DNA from: Anaerolineales bacterium
GTDB taxonomy: Bacteria; Chloroflexota; Anaerolineae; Anaerolineales; UBA4823
Length of the DNA stretch: 33,882 nt
Assembly (NCBI GenBank): GCA_014859065.1
Contig: JACUUU010000486.1
Span: forward strand, 1-33,882
Direction of reading: 5' to 3'
The translations under genes were made by a program, and so were the position numbers. A model generated the notes under the pieces. That model saw nothing but the letters and a program-made list of their open reading frames with translations, made no database searches and was not told the DNA's origin. Positions 1 through 8,286 of the stretch are shown piece after piece; position 1 is the first letter of the stretch; each line of letters begins with the position of its first letter.

Positions 1-125
1 ATCACCCCATTGGCCATCAGGATTTTGATAACTTCAATGGGGCTGGTATCGATACTATGAGCTAATTCCCGCACGGTAATGCTGGCGGGGAGTTCAATCG
101 TGTTTTCTTGCCCGTTCTCGCTCAT
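1..125 (-). CDS. infB: Translation initiation factor IF-2, N-terminal fragment
   Basis: Only the first 41 codons are present; the gene runs off the left edge. The start ATG (complement of 123-125) follows a strong AGGAGGTG Shine-Dalgarno. The protein begins MSENGQENTIELPASITVRE and continues into the IF-2 N-terminal domain signature with SPIEVIKILMANGV near residues 29-41. IF-2 is the GTPase that places initiator fMet-tRNA on the 30S subunit; its GTPase domains are outside the window. It lies 124 bp downstream of rnpM and nusA on the same strand, the usual nusA-ylxR-infB order. The identification rests on this short but characteristic segment plus gene order. Confidence 0.85.
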   Translation of the reverse strand, partial: MSENGQENTIELPASITVRELAHSIDTSPIEVIKILMANGV

Positions 126-249
126 TTGGCACCTCCTATAGATAAATTGTCCGCGCCCCAATGAGCGGGTGAGGCAGGCCGAGGTTTATGGCTTCATCTC
201 AGCACGCTCCACTCGCAGGATATTCATGGGTGGATGAACCGGACACCCC

Positions 250-570
250 TTAATTTTGCTCACTGTCTAAATCCTTCTGGGTGAGCGGTTCCTCCGGTAA
301 GGTTGCCATGAAGGTTGTTAAGAGTTCCCGATCCTCAGCGGTTAAGGTTATTTTAAGGGCATGGGCTAAGGCGTTTTTCATGCTCTGTTGCCAACAAGTG
401 CGACGATCATGCAGATATGCACCTCGTCCAGCCAATTTGCCTGTTGGGTCGATCCTGACCCCCTGCTGGGTGCGCACGATACGGATGAGTGAACGCTTCG
501 GTAGAACCATGCGGCAGCCCACGCAGGTACGTTGGGGAACATGCTTTCCTTTTCTTGGCTTTTTAGACAC
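250..570 (-). CDS. rnpM: YlxR/RnpM family RNA-binding protein
   Basis: A 106-residue basic protein of the YlxR family, in some bacteria renamed RnpM because it modulates RNase P. The family signatures are visible: RTCVGCR at residues 14-20 and GRGAYLH near 48-54. It starts with GTG (complement of 568-570), preceded by a GAGAAG Shine-Dalgarno-like stretch. It sits 24 bp downstream of the nusA stop and upstream of infB, the conserved position for this family, so it is probably cotranscribed with both. Family assignment is firm. The RNase P role is knowledge of other species and is not shown here. Confidence 0.9.
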   Translation of the reverse strand: MSKKPRKGKHVPQRTCVGCRMVLPKRSLIRIVRTQQGVRIDPTGKLAGRGAYLHDRRTCWQQSMKNALAHALKITLTAEDRELLTTFMATLPEEPLTQKDLDSEQN

Positions 571-594
571 CCAAACTTCTCACGGGTATGCGGT

Positions 595-2586
595 TTAATA
601 TTCCCAGTCGTCGTCCCAGCCTTCGACACCGCCGCGTTTGCGCTTCCGCTTCACAACGACGACGTCCTTATCTGGATCATACTCCATTTCGACGTACTTT
701 TTCTTTTTCTTCTTTTTCTTTTTCCTACTACCTTCTTCTTCCTCTTCTTCTTCATCATCAGTAGGAATGGCTTCAAAAACTTCTGGTTTGAGGGCAAAAA
801 TTTCATCCAAAGAAGCTGGCATCTCTTCCTCTTCTTCTTCCTCTTCTTCTACAATTGTAGCCATTTCTTCTTCCTCAGCCTCGACTTCTATTTCACTAAT
901 CTCTTCTGCCTGAGCTTCTTCCTCGGCTATTACTTCAGCAGTGTCTTCCATAACAGCTTCAGGCTCAGCTTGAACTTCAACCTGAGGTTCTAAGGATTCA
1001 TCAACCTCAACCACTTCTTCTGAAATCTCAGCTTCCTGCTCTCCTTCGATCTCAGCTTCTTCCTCAGGTTCAACTTCTTCAACGACTTCAGGGAAGGTTA
1101 GCTCATTAAGAGCGGTTTCAATGTCTTGCATTGCTTTAGGTCCAATCCCATTTAATGCCAAAATAGTATCGGAGTCTAATTCCATTTGTAACATCAAATC
1201 GCCGACAGTGAAAATCTCAGCATCCATGAGAATAGATGACACCCGCTTTGAGAGGTTCAAATTCTCTAAAGGCGTTTCGAAAGCAAGTTTATGAATGGCA
1301 GCGAGTGCAGTGTCACGCCGCTCTCTCTCCATCTTTTGCTCTACCTGATGCCGCTGAATGATGCCACGCTCCACGCGATCGACGAATTGGCCGAGTGTAG
1401 TGTACTCCTCAGGGGTGACTGGTCTGCCTTCGTTCTTTTTTGCCAGTATCGCTTCAATTTGTCCGACCAGACCGGCTTCTTGTTCTGCAATGAGGGCATA
1501 TTCGTCATTGGTCTGCAATTTGTGAAGTGCATCTGCTGCTGCTTCGGGAAGACTCTTTATATCAATCCGCCAGGAAGTGAGTTTTGCTGCAAGTCTTGCG
1601 TTTTGACCATCGCGACCGATTGCCAGGCTGAGTTGGTCTTCAGGCACGACGACTGTTGCTGTCTTTGTGTTGCGCAAGTTTTCTTCCAGATAGACACCGG
1701 TTACCCTTGCTGGGCTGAGAGCTTTAGCGATATATCCTGCCGGGTCAGGGTTCCATTCGATAACATCAATCTTTTCATCATTCAGTTCGCGCACGATTGC
1801 CTGGATGCGCACACCGCGGATGCCCACACATGCGCCAACTGGATCTACTCCCGCTTGTAACGCTGCCACAGCTACCTTAGAGCGCTGTCCCGGTTCGCGG
1901 GCGATCGAACGGATTTCAATCAAGCCATGATAAATTTCAGGGACTTCGTTTTCCAATAATCTGCGGAGGAAGTTTCGGTGAGCGCGTGAGAGAACCAGCT
2001 GTGGTCCCCGGGATGTAGCCTTTACCTCCAGCAGCAAGGCGCGCACCCGATCATGGACTCGGAACCTCTCACCGGGGATTTGTTGATTGCGAGGCATGAC
2101 ACCCTCTGCTTTCATTTCTAAACCTAAGGTGACAGCTATTGGATTTACAGCTTGAACGATGCCACTGACGATTTCACCGATTTGCTTGCTGAAGTGATTT
2201 AGTTGGGCATCCCTTTCTGCTTCCCTGATGCGTTGCTGGATGACTTGACGGGCAGTTTGGGCAGCAACCCGGCCAAAATCATGGGGGGTCGATTCAATGA
2301 CGACCATACTGCCGATTTCTGCATCAGCGTCTGCTTGAAGCGCATCTTCCAGGGAAACTTCGGTACGTTCATCCTGAATTGACTCTACAACTTCTTTCTC
2401 TACAAAGATCGCAACTTTGCCGGTATCAGGGTTAATTTTTGCTTCAACTAACTGGGCATTGGAAGCATTTACGGCACGACGATAAGCCGATACCATAGCT
2501 GCCTCAAGTGCTTCCAGGATAACTTCTTTTGGAAGCTGTTTGTCTTCCAAGACCTCATTAAAGGCCAGGATAAACTCATTTTTCAT
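595..2586 (-). CDS. nusA: Transcription termination/antitermination factor NusA with long acidic-basic tail
   Basis: A 663-residue NusA that binds RNA polymerase and nascent RNA and controls pausing, termination and antitermination. The NusA N-terminal domain covers about residues 1-125, S1 about 137-205, and the two KH domains about 210-350 ([30 protein letters not shown]). A helix-hairpin-helix-like segment ([21 protein letters not shown]) lies at about 476-497. Beyond that is an unusual tail: residues 500-618 are extremely rich in Glu, followed by Arg plus nine Lys (621-630) and a conserved-looking end ([23 protein letters not shown]...WEY). Most NusA proteins are about 350-500 residues, so the tail is a lineage-specific extension. 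rnpM and infB follow. The usual upstream partner rimP is absent, and a terminator separates nusA from the preceding gene, so nusA should have its own promoter. Confidence 0.97.
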   Translation of the reverse strand: MKNEFILAFNEVLEDKQLPKEVILEALEAAMVSAYRRAVNASNAQLVEAKINPDTGKVAIFVEKEVVESIQDERTEVSLEDALQADADAEIGSMVVIESTPHDFGRVAAQTARQVIQQRIREAERDAQLNHFSKQIGEIVSGIVQAVNPIAVTLGLEMKAEGVMPRNQQIPGERFRVHDRVRALLLEVKATSRGPQLVLSRAHRNFLRRLLENEVPEIYHGLIEIRSIAREPGQRSKVAVAALQAGVDPVGACVGIRGVRIQAIVRELNDEKIDVIEWNPDPAGYIAKALSPARVTGVYLEENLRNTKTATVVVPEDQLSLAIGRDGQNARLAAKLTSWRIDIKSLPEAAADALHKLQTNDEYALIAEQEAGLVGQIEAILAKKNEGRPVTPEEYTTLGQFVDRVERGIIQRHQVEQKMERERRDTALAAIHKLAFETPLENLNLSKRVSSILMDAEIFTVGDLMLQMELDSDTILALNGIGPKAMQDIETALNELTFPEVVEEVEPEEEAEIEGEQEAEISEEVVEVDESLEPQVEVQAEPEAVMEDTAEVIAEEEAQAEEISEIEVEAEEEEMATIVEEEEEEEEEMPASLDEIFALKPEVFEAIPTDDEEEEEEEGSRKKKKKKKKKYVEMEYDPDKDVVVVKRKRKRGGVEGWDDDWEY

Positions 2587-2596
2587 GCGGACTTAC

Positions 2597-2620
2597 TCTC
2601 CAACTAAATCTCCAACTAAA
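2597..2620. repeat. 12-bp tandem duplication in the nusA 5' region
   Basis: Two perfect adjacent copies of TCTCCAACTAAA lie at 2597-2608 and 2609-2620, just upstream of the nusA start codon at 2586. Read on the nusA strand, each unit carries a GGAGA Shine-Dalgarno-like core, so the duplication copies a possible ribosome-binding site. Slippage is the simplest origin. Confidence 0.7.
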
Positions 2621-2665
2621 TCTCTACTAGGGTGAATAGATTAGCTTAGCGGTGTCAATATGAAA

Positions 2666-2691
2666 GAAAAGTGGGGATTCACCCACTTTTC
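2666..2691 (-). terminator. Intrinsic terminator of the DHH-CBS-CCA gene
   Basis: A perfect 10-bp stem (2666-2675 pairing with 2682-2691) with a 6-nt loop. Read on the minus strand the stem ends in ACTTTTC and continues TTTCATATT, a T-rich tract. It lies about 140 bp past the stop of the gene ending at 2833 and upstream of nusA, so it separates the two transcription units. Confidence 0.75.
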
Positions 2692-2832
2692 GCAGGAACC
2701 TCTATCGCTAGCACCCCTTTCAGAATAAATTTTAACATGGAAATCAGGCGAATGCAAGGTTATTTTTAATAATGATTCGCTTTCTATGTCTAGCAAAATT
2801 CTTTTTGTCTCCACTTTGGTTGGCAGTATGGT

Positions 2833-5529
2833 TTAGTTATGGGTACTTACCTGCTTTTCAAGCAACTCATAAAGAAGGCTTTTTTCTTCTTCTTCATCAC
2901 TGACCTTCCCATCCAACCAAGCATCCCTCAGGGTTTTGAGCAGGTAACGGTAAACTGGTCCCGGGGGTATACCAAGCGCGCGCAGGTCATGCCCATCCAA
3001 GGTGGCTGACACGTACCGCCATTTACTCGCGAAGTCATAAATGATTTTTCTTGATTGCTCATCGTCGTTCGCTAAGTAGGTAGCATAAAGTGCCATGGGG
3101 GGGATATTTTCCACTCGGGCAACGATCTGACTGGGAGGTGCTTGAGCCAGGGAAGGGATGTCTCGCCAGAGATGGCTGGCTGCGATTATCTCGGAGCTCA
3201 AACCTTTCGGAATCTTGAGCCGGTCGATAATTTCCAGGGTGGTTTGGGAGGGAAGGCGAATTAACCAAAGGATATAAGAAAGTGTTTGGCTTATTCGCTC
3301 GTTATTCAGATTGGATAAAGTTTCTTTGTCACCCAAGTCTAGAAAAACTTCAGGAACCGGTTCCTTGGACGATTGCAGTTTCTTATTAAGCCATTCATCC
3401 CAATATAGATTCTTGTGAACTGCCGAAAGTAATCGCAGCTCTTGAAGGCGAGCAAGCATATTACCAGAGCGCTCTTCAAGCAGGATGTGATCTATCTCGT
3501 GACGGATACGGTCTCCTGAGACACGGTCGAGCATTGATTTGGCTTGATGAAGTAGTTGTAGAGTCCGTTCCTCGATGTTGAAATCAAATCGTTGTTCGAA
3601 GCGAACTGCGCGTAATATGCGTGTGGGGTCATCGACAAAGGATAACGAGTGTAACACCCGAACGAGCCCATTTTTGAGATCATTTAAACCTCCCCAATAG
3701 TCTTGCAGGTCTCCGTAGTGATGGCCATCGAGGCGGAGGGCAAGGGTATTAATGGTGAAGTCCCTGCGATGGAGGTCGAGTTTGATACTGCCGCGTTCAA
3801 CGGTTGGTAAGGCAGTAGGGTGGTCATAAAATTCTGTTCTGGCAGTGATGAGATCAATGGTTTCGGGTAAATCAGTTGGTTGATAACTTGTTTCGGAGAG
3901 ATTTGCGGCAAACGGTTGAGGTTGAATTTCACCATTTTGACGGAGCAATTCAACCAAATAGCCGCGATTTTCAGCAATGTGCCATTTTGCAGTTCCAAAA
4001 CGGGAATGACTGGTGATCCGTCCGCAATAATTATTGGCGAGCTGTTTAGCCAGGGCGATGGCATCACCCTCTACGACGAGATCGAAATCCATGCTAGGCC
4101 GTTCGAGCAGAAGATCTCGAACGAAGCCACCTACAATATATAAAGCAGATTTTTGTTTTAGCGCCTCCCTGGCCATGGCTTTTAACAAAGCTAAACGTGC
4201 CGGAGGTAGGACAGATTCCAAACGAGCAGCCAGGTTCATCTTGCCTGATACGCGTCGGTCGTGTGTGAGGGTTTTCAATAAGTCGGTGCGGGTAACAATA
4301 CCAATAATTTGTCCGGTATCCGGGTGGGTCACAGGGATTTGCCCCCAGCCAGTCTCAGTCATCAAGCGTTGGAGATGATCGATGGAATCTCCGGGTTGGA
4401 CGGTGAAATTGCCCGCGTTCATCAGATTGGCTGCAGTGAGGTTTAGTTTATGGGATAAAGCCCGGTCGACTGCCCGGCGAGTGAGCAGTCCAATAACCTC
4501 ACCATCCGCAACGACTGGATAGCCCTCGTAGCCATAACGCTGCATACGCTGTGAGGCTTCTTCCACAGGTGTATCTGGGGAAAGTAATTGGGGCTGGCTT
4601 GACATGATTTGGGCAACGGTGATGCCTGGGCGGACGTAATTAGGAAGGATCTGGAGCAGCTCCTGGTGAATGTGCTCGAGATGCCCGTCTTTGATCAAGC
4701 TGGCAGCTGCCCGTTCGTGTCCGCCACCTCCGAAATGATCAGCAACTCGAGAGACATCGATATCATCACTGGTAGAACGAGCAATCAACTGCACTCCACC
4801 ACGGGTTTTAACCAAGATGAAAAGGGCATCAGGGTCAAGCAAATCCCGCATCTTGTGCGCTAATGTGGAGAGTTCTTCCTCCATATCTTCAGCATCCCCA
4901 TGGGCTATCAGGATAGTCTGCCCGTGGATGTAATGGGTCTCAGAATTTTGACGCAGACGTTCATATAAAGATTGTTGTTCCATGGAGAGGGGGAGATTTA
5001 AAAAGTCTGCCACGATATCAAGAGAAGCGCCATGCTCTAACAGGTAAGCAGCTGCGTGGAGATCACGGGAAGTAGTGCGCGTATAAGTCAAAGAACCAGT
5101 GTCTTCATAAATTCCAAGCAGTAAAAGCGTGGCTTGGATTGTATTTATCATATCAATACGATTCCGAAACGCTTCGACTAACAGAGTGGTGGTAGCTCCG
5201 ATCTCGTCTGTCCTGACCATCCAATCCGAGGGCAGGTCATCCCTCTTCGGATGATGATCCACTACATGAACCTGGGTTTTCTCACTCATCCCCTTGATAC
5301 TGATTATGGATTGTGTATCTACTAAGGTAACCAGTTCGATCGGTTCATTAGGGAGATCCCTTGGATCAATGAATGGCAGTTCGGTTCCATATAAGGTTAA
5401 GAAGGCACGGACGTTGCGGTTCATACGACGGGGAAGGACTGGGAGTGAAGTCTCATCGACCATATATGCTCCCAGCAATGATGCTAAAGCATCAAAATCT
5501 GCCTGTTCATGGGTCAAGATTATTCTCAT
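2833..5529 (-). CDS. DHH phosphoesterase - CBS pair - tRNA nucleotidyltransferase (CCA/A-adding) fusion
   Basis: An 898-residue three-part protein. Residues 1-295 form a DHH/DHHA1 phosphoesterase (ADFDALAS at 10-17, VDHHPKR at 90-96, GGGGHERAAAS at 267-277). Residues 300-425 form two CBS domains, which usually bind adenine nucleotides. From about 460 comes a class II nucleotidyltransferase head and RNA-binding region: GGFVRD at 467-472, catalytic DFD at 481-483, RRDFTIN at 588-594 and DDPTRILRAVRF at 633-644. The head matures tRNA 3' ends. In lineages with this fusion (for example Aquifex and Deinococcus relatives) it can be the A-adding member of a split CC/A pair; which specificity applies here cannot be read off the sequence. 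Starts at ATG. It ends at its own terminator at 2666-2691 and is divergent from the MazG-like gene. Confidence 0.93.
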   Translation of the reverse strand: MRIILTHEQADFDALASLLGAYMVDETSLPVLPRRMNRNVRAFLTLYGTELPFIDPRDLPNEPIELVTLVDTQSIISIKGMSEKTQVHVVDHHPKRDDLPSDWMVRTDEIGATTTLLVEAFRNRIDMINTIQATLLLLGIYEDTGSLTYTRTTSRDLHAAAYLLEHGASLDIVADFLNLPLSMEQQSLYERLRQNSETHYIHGQTILIAHGDAEDMEEELSTLAHKMRDLLDPDALFILVKTRGGVQLIARSTSDDIDVSRVADHFGGGGHERAAASLIKDGHLEHIHQELLQILPNYVRPGITVAQIMSSQPQLLSPDTPVEEASQRMQRYGYEGYPVVADGEVIGLLTRRAVDRALSHKLNLTAANLMNAGNFTVQPGDSIDHLQRLMTETGWGQIPVTHPDTGQIIGIVTRTDLLKTLTHDRRVSGKMNLAARLESVLPPARLALLKAMAREALKQKSALYIVGGFVRDLLLERPSMDFDLVVEGDAIALAKQLANNYCGRITSHSRFGTAKWHIAENRGYLVELLRQNGEIQPQPFAANLSETSYQPTDLPETIDLITARTEFYDHPTALPTVERGSIKLDLHRRDFTINTLALRLDGHHYGDLQDYWGGLNDLKNGLVRVLHSLSFVDDPTRILRAVRFEQRFDFNIEERTLQLLHQAKSMLDRVSGDRIRHEIDHILLEERSGNMLARLQELRLLSAVHKNLYWDEWLNKKLQSSKEPVPEVFLDLGDKETLSNLNNERISQTLSYILWLIRLPSQTTLEIIDRLKIPKGLSSEIIAASHLWRDIPSLAQAPPSQIVARVENIPPMALYATYLANDDEQSRKIIYDFASKWRYVSATLDGHDLRALGIPPGPVYRYLLKTLRDAWLDGKVSDEEEEKSLLYELLEKQVSTHN

Positions 5530-5757
5530 AATAAAAGACGACCAATCGTGAGTCTGAAAAGCGAATGTTTCACGCTTATATGCTTATCCAAGAGGCATTA
5601 CCTATTAATTATTAAGTAGAGTTATTGTAACAAACAATTTAATGTTGATTAAGGTGGTACGAATGTCTTGTGAGCAAGTATTTTCAGGTTATGGGGAGGT
5701 ACCTTCAAAAGGAACGATAAATACTAGAAATTTGATAACCATACGGAGCATTCCTAT

Positions 5758-5786
5758 TTGACCGATTCGCCATTGCCCAATATAAT
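5758..5786 (+). promoter_or_regulatory. Sigma-70-type promoter of the MazG-like gene
   Basis: TTGACC at 5758-5763, a 17-bp spacer, and a perfect TATAAT at 5781-5786. The expected start of transcription is about 5792-5794, only about 5 nt before the ATG at 5798, so the transcript would be almost leaderless and would lack the AGAAAG stretch as a usable Shine-Dalgarno. Confidence 0.75.
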
Positions 5787-5797
5787 CAGAAAGATTT

Positions 5798-6106
5798 ATG
5801 GACATACGCGAATTAACTAATAAAATGCACCAATTTGTACAGGCTCAAGGTTGGTATCAAGATGATAGTCCCCGCCCACAGACCTTGCGCAACCTGGCGA
5901 TATCATTAAACCTGGAAGCCGGTGAAGTTCTAGAACACTTTCAATGGAAGGAAGAAAGCGATGACCTCATGGATATGGGCGATGAGTTGGCGGATGTCGC
6001 TCTCTACCTGTTACAAATCGCCTCTATCGCTGGTATTGATTTGGAGGCAGCAATATTAAGAAAGTTAGAGAAAAACTACCAACGAAGATGGGATGTCGAG
6101 AAATAA
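5798..6106 (+). CDS. MazG-like nucleotide pyrophosphohydrolase
   Basis: A 102-residue, all-helical protein of the short MazG-like/dCTPase type. It should hydrolyse a (d)NTP to the monophosphate and pyrophosphate, in the manner of nucleotide-pool-cleaning enzymes. The metal-binding EXXE...EXXD signature is complete: E40-A-G-E43 and E63-L-A-D66, with LEHFQWK at 45-51 typical of this subgroup. The ATG is kept because the family N-terminus (DIRELTNKMHQFVQAQGW) starts there. It has its own consensus promoter, and a LOG-family gene follows after 70 bp. The exact nucleotide substrate is unknown. Confidence 0.88.
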   Translation: MDIRELTNKMHQFVQAQGWYQDDSPRPQTLRNLAISLNLEAGEVLEHFQWKEESDDLMDMGDELADVALYLLQIASIAGIDLEAAILRKLEKNYQRRWDVEK

Positions 6107-6164
6107 AACAACATGTACACTGACGCTCTAGAGATTACTTGTCTGAGCATTCAGAGTCGCAGGC

Positions 6165-6170
6165 TATGCT
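6165..6170 (+). promoter_or_regulatory. Candidate -10 element giving a leaderless LOG transcript
   Basis: TATGCT lies 6 nt before the ATG at 6177, so +1 would fall on the start codon. No Shine-Dalgarno is present before that ATG, and no convincing -35 box at standard spacing is seen. Confidence 0.4.
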
Positions 6171-6176
6171 AACCTT

Positions 6177-6725
6177 ATGAATATTACAGTTTTTGGAGGG
6201 TCGCAACCTAAACCGGGTGAAACAGCCTATGATAATGCACTCCGATTAGGCAAACTGCTTGCAGAAGCTGGATGTGCTGTCTTGACCGGGGGTTATATCG
6301 GGACGATGGAAGCTGTGTCCCGAGGAGCATTTGAGGCTGGTGGACATGTTATCGGTGTGACTTGTGACCAAATTGAAGCCTGGAGGCCAGTAGCTCCTAA
6401 TGATTGGGTAATTGAAGAGATTCGATACGCCACGGTGAAGCAACGGTTATTTGGTTTGATCGAGAAGAGCGACGCAGCTGTGGCTCTACCTGGTGGTATA
6501 GGTACTCTGGCGGAAATTTCTGTTATGTGGTCACATTTACAAACTGGTGCCCTGCCCCAACGGCCACTCATATTGATTGGAGAAGGGTGGAAAGAAACAA
6601 TTGAAACCTTCTACCTGAAATTAGGCCAATACATCAATAAAACCGACCTGCAATGGGTAGAATTTGCCCCTGATGTCGACCAGGCAGTGCGCATCATTCA
6701 AACAAGATTGCACACGAGCGCCTGA
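6177..6725 (+). CDS. LOG-family (TIGR00725-like) nucleotide-binding/Rossmann protein
   Basis: A 182-residue Rossmann-fold protein of the LOG/lysine-decarboxylase-like superfamily. The family motif PGGIGTLAE is at 105-113, with the Gly-rich GGYIGTMEAVSRGA at 38-51 and TVFGGSQPKPGE at the N-terminus. Some relatives are cytokinin-activating phosphoribohydrolases that release the base from a nucleoside monophosphate; others of this short bacterial type have no proven function. Its location after a nucleotide pyrophosphohydrolase fits a nucleotide-salvage role, but that is inference. The 70-bp gap and its own -10-like element suggest separate transcription. Confidence 0.85.
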   Translation: MNITVFGGSQPKPGETAYDNALRLGKLLAEAGCAVLTGGYIGTMEAVSRGAFEAGGHVIGVTCDQIEAWRPVAPNDWVIEEIRYATVKQRLFGLIEKSDAAVALPGGIGTLAEISVMWSHLQTGALPQRPLILIGEGWKETIETFYLKLGQYINKTDLQWVEFAPDVDQAVRIIQTRLHTSA

Positions 6726-6779
6726 AAAAAGAATAGGATAAGTAATAAGCAATGAATTATCTCTTCATGGAAACGAAAC

Positions 6780-8210
6780 ATGTCAATGAAACTACCATCT
6801 AGAAGTGAAAATTTTTCCGATTGGTATAACCAGGTTGTCTTGAAAGCAGAGCTGGCTGATTACGCCCCGGTGAGGGGCTGCATGGTTGTCCGTCCCTATG
6901 GCTGGACATTATGGGAAAACATCCAGGCGGCATTAGATCGACGTTTTAAAGAGACTGGTCACGTCAATGCTGCATTTCCACTATTAATCCCAATATCCTT
7001 TCTCGAAAAAGAGAAGGACCATGTTAAGGGGTTCTCTCCGGAGTTGGCGGTTGTCACTATCGGTGGTGGAGAGAAACTGGAAGAGCCACTGATTGTACGC
7101 CCCACCTCCGAGACTGTCATTGGTTCCATGTATTCTAAGTGGATTAAGTCATACCGAGATTTGCCAGTTTTAATTAATCAATGGGGCAATGTAGTGCGTT
7201 GGGAAATGCGCACTAAGTTATTCTTGCGAACCCTGGAGTTTTATTGGCAAGAAGGTCACACCGCCCATGCAACCAGTGACGAGGCGCAGGAAGAGACATT
7301 GAAAATGCTTGATGTGTATACGGATTTTGCAGTGAATGAGGCGGCTGTGCCTGTAGTTCCAGGACGAAAAAGCGAAAGAGAAAAATTTGCTGGGGCAGTT
7401 GACTCATACACTATTGAAGCGATGATGGGTGATACCCGCGCTTTACAATCTGCCACTTCTCATTTCTTGGGGCAAAACTTTGCCAGGGCTTTCGATATCC
7501 AGTTTTTGGATTGGAACAACCAAATGCAGTATGTATGGACCACATCCTGGGGTTTATCAACCCGTTTTATTGGTGCAATCATCATGACGCATGGAGATGA
7601 TCAGGGTCTGGTTTTACCTCCCAGGTTGGCACCTATTCAAGTAGTCATCATTCCCATATACCGCAATGATGATGAAAGGGCGGTGGTCATGCCAGTGGTT
7701 GACATGGTCCGGGAGGCGATATCGGATTACCGCATCCACATTGATGATCGTCAGGAAGTTACTCCCGGTTTTAAATTCAACGATTGGGAAATGCGCGGTG
7801 TTCCATTACGGATTGAAATTGGCCCTAAGGATGTGGCTAAAGAAACTCTCACACTCTCAAGACGTGACATCTTGGGCAAAACTGGTAAGAAACAAATCCC
7901 GCAAAAAGGATTGCTGAGTGAAGTTGATAAAATCCTGATCGATATTCAGAGCTCTCTACTAGATAAAGCTAAACAATTCAGAGAAGTAAACACCCACGAC
8001 CCTGGTGACTTCGCCGAGTTTATTGAAGTGGTAAAGAATGGTTGGGCATTTTCTTGGTGGTGCGGAGATCCCGAATGCGAAGCCCGAATAAAGGAGGAAA
8101 CAACAGCTACGACCCGCTGTATTCCCCAGGACCAACCTACAGGTAATGGTCGCTGTATTTATTGTGGGAATAATGCTACTGAAAGGGTGATCTTTGCCAG
8201 GGCATATTAA
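6780..8210 (+). CDS. proS: Prolyl-tRNA synthetase, archaeal/eukaryotic-type
   Basis: A 476-residue class II aminoacyl-tRNA synthetase that attaches proline to tRNA-Pro. The length, the absence of the bacterial editing insertion, and the C-terminal Cys-rich segment (WCGDPEC...RCIPQD...CIYCGNN, a likely zinc site) mark the archaeal/eukaryotic-like ProS type, found in many bacteria by exchange. Class II motifs are visible: motif 2 around VVRWEMRTKLFLRTLEFYWQEGHTAH and motif 3 around GDDQGLVLPPRLAP. It starts at ATG 6780; a second ATG two codons later is also possible. It follows the LOG gene by 54 bp and precedes the HEAT-like gene. Confidence 0.96.
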   Translation: MSMKLPSRSENFSDWYNQVVLKAELADYAPVRGCMVVRPYGWTLWENIQAALDRRFKETGHVNAAFPLLIPISFLEKEKDHVKGFSPELAVVTIGGGEKLEEPLIVRPTSETVIGSMYSKWIKSYRDLPVLINQWGNVVRWEMRTKLFLRTLEFYWQEGHTAHATSDEAQEETLKMLDVYTDFAVNEAAVPVVPGRKSEREKFAGAVDSYTIEAMMGDTRALQSATSHFLGQNFARAFDIQFLDWNNQMQYVWTTSWGLSTRFIGAIIMTHGDDQGLVLPPRLAPIQVVIIPIYRNDDERAVVMPVVDMVREAISDYRIHIDDRQEVTPGFKFNDWEMRGVPLRIEIGPKDVAKETLTLSRRDILGKTGKKQIPQKGLLSEVDKILIDIQSSLLDKAKQFREVNTHDPGDFAEFIEVVKNGWAFSWWCGDPECEARIKEETTATTRCIPQDQPTGNGRCIYCGNNATERVIFARAY

Positions 8211-8286
8211 GTAGATTGATCTTGAAATCTGTTTGCGAAAACCCGATGTTTCTCGGTGATACTCATCGAGATCAGGTTAAAGTTTG

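Noticed and set aside
532-993. Long plus-strand ORFs rich in Phe and Ser opposite the nusA tail
   Set aside because: They are the mirror of the Glu/Lys repeat codons of nusA (GAA/AAG read as TTC/CTT) and have no start signal or family similarity.
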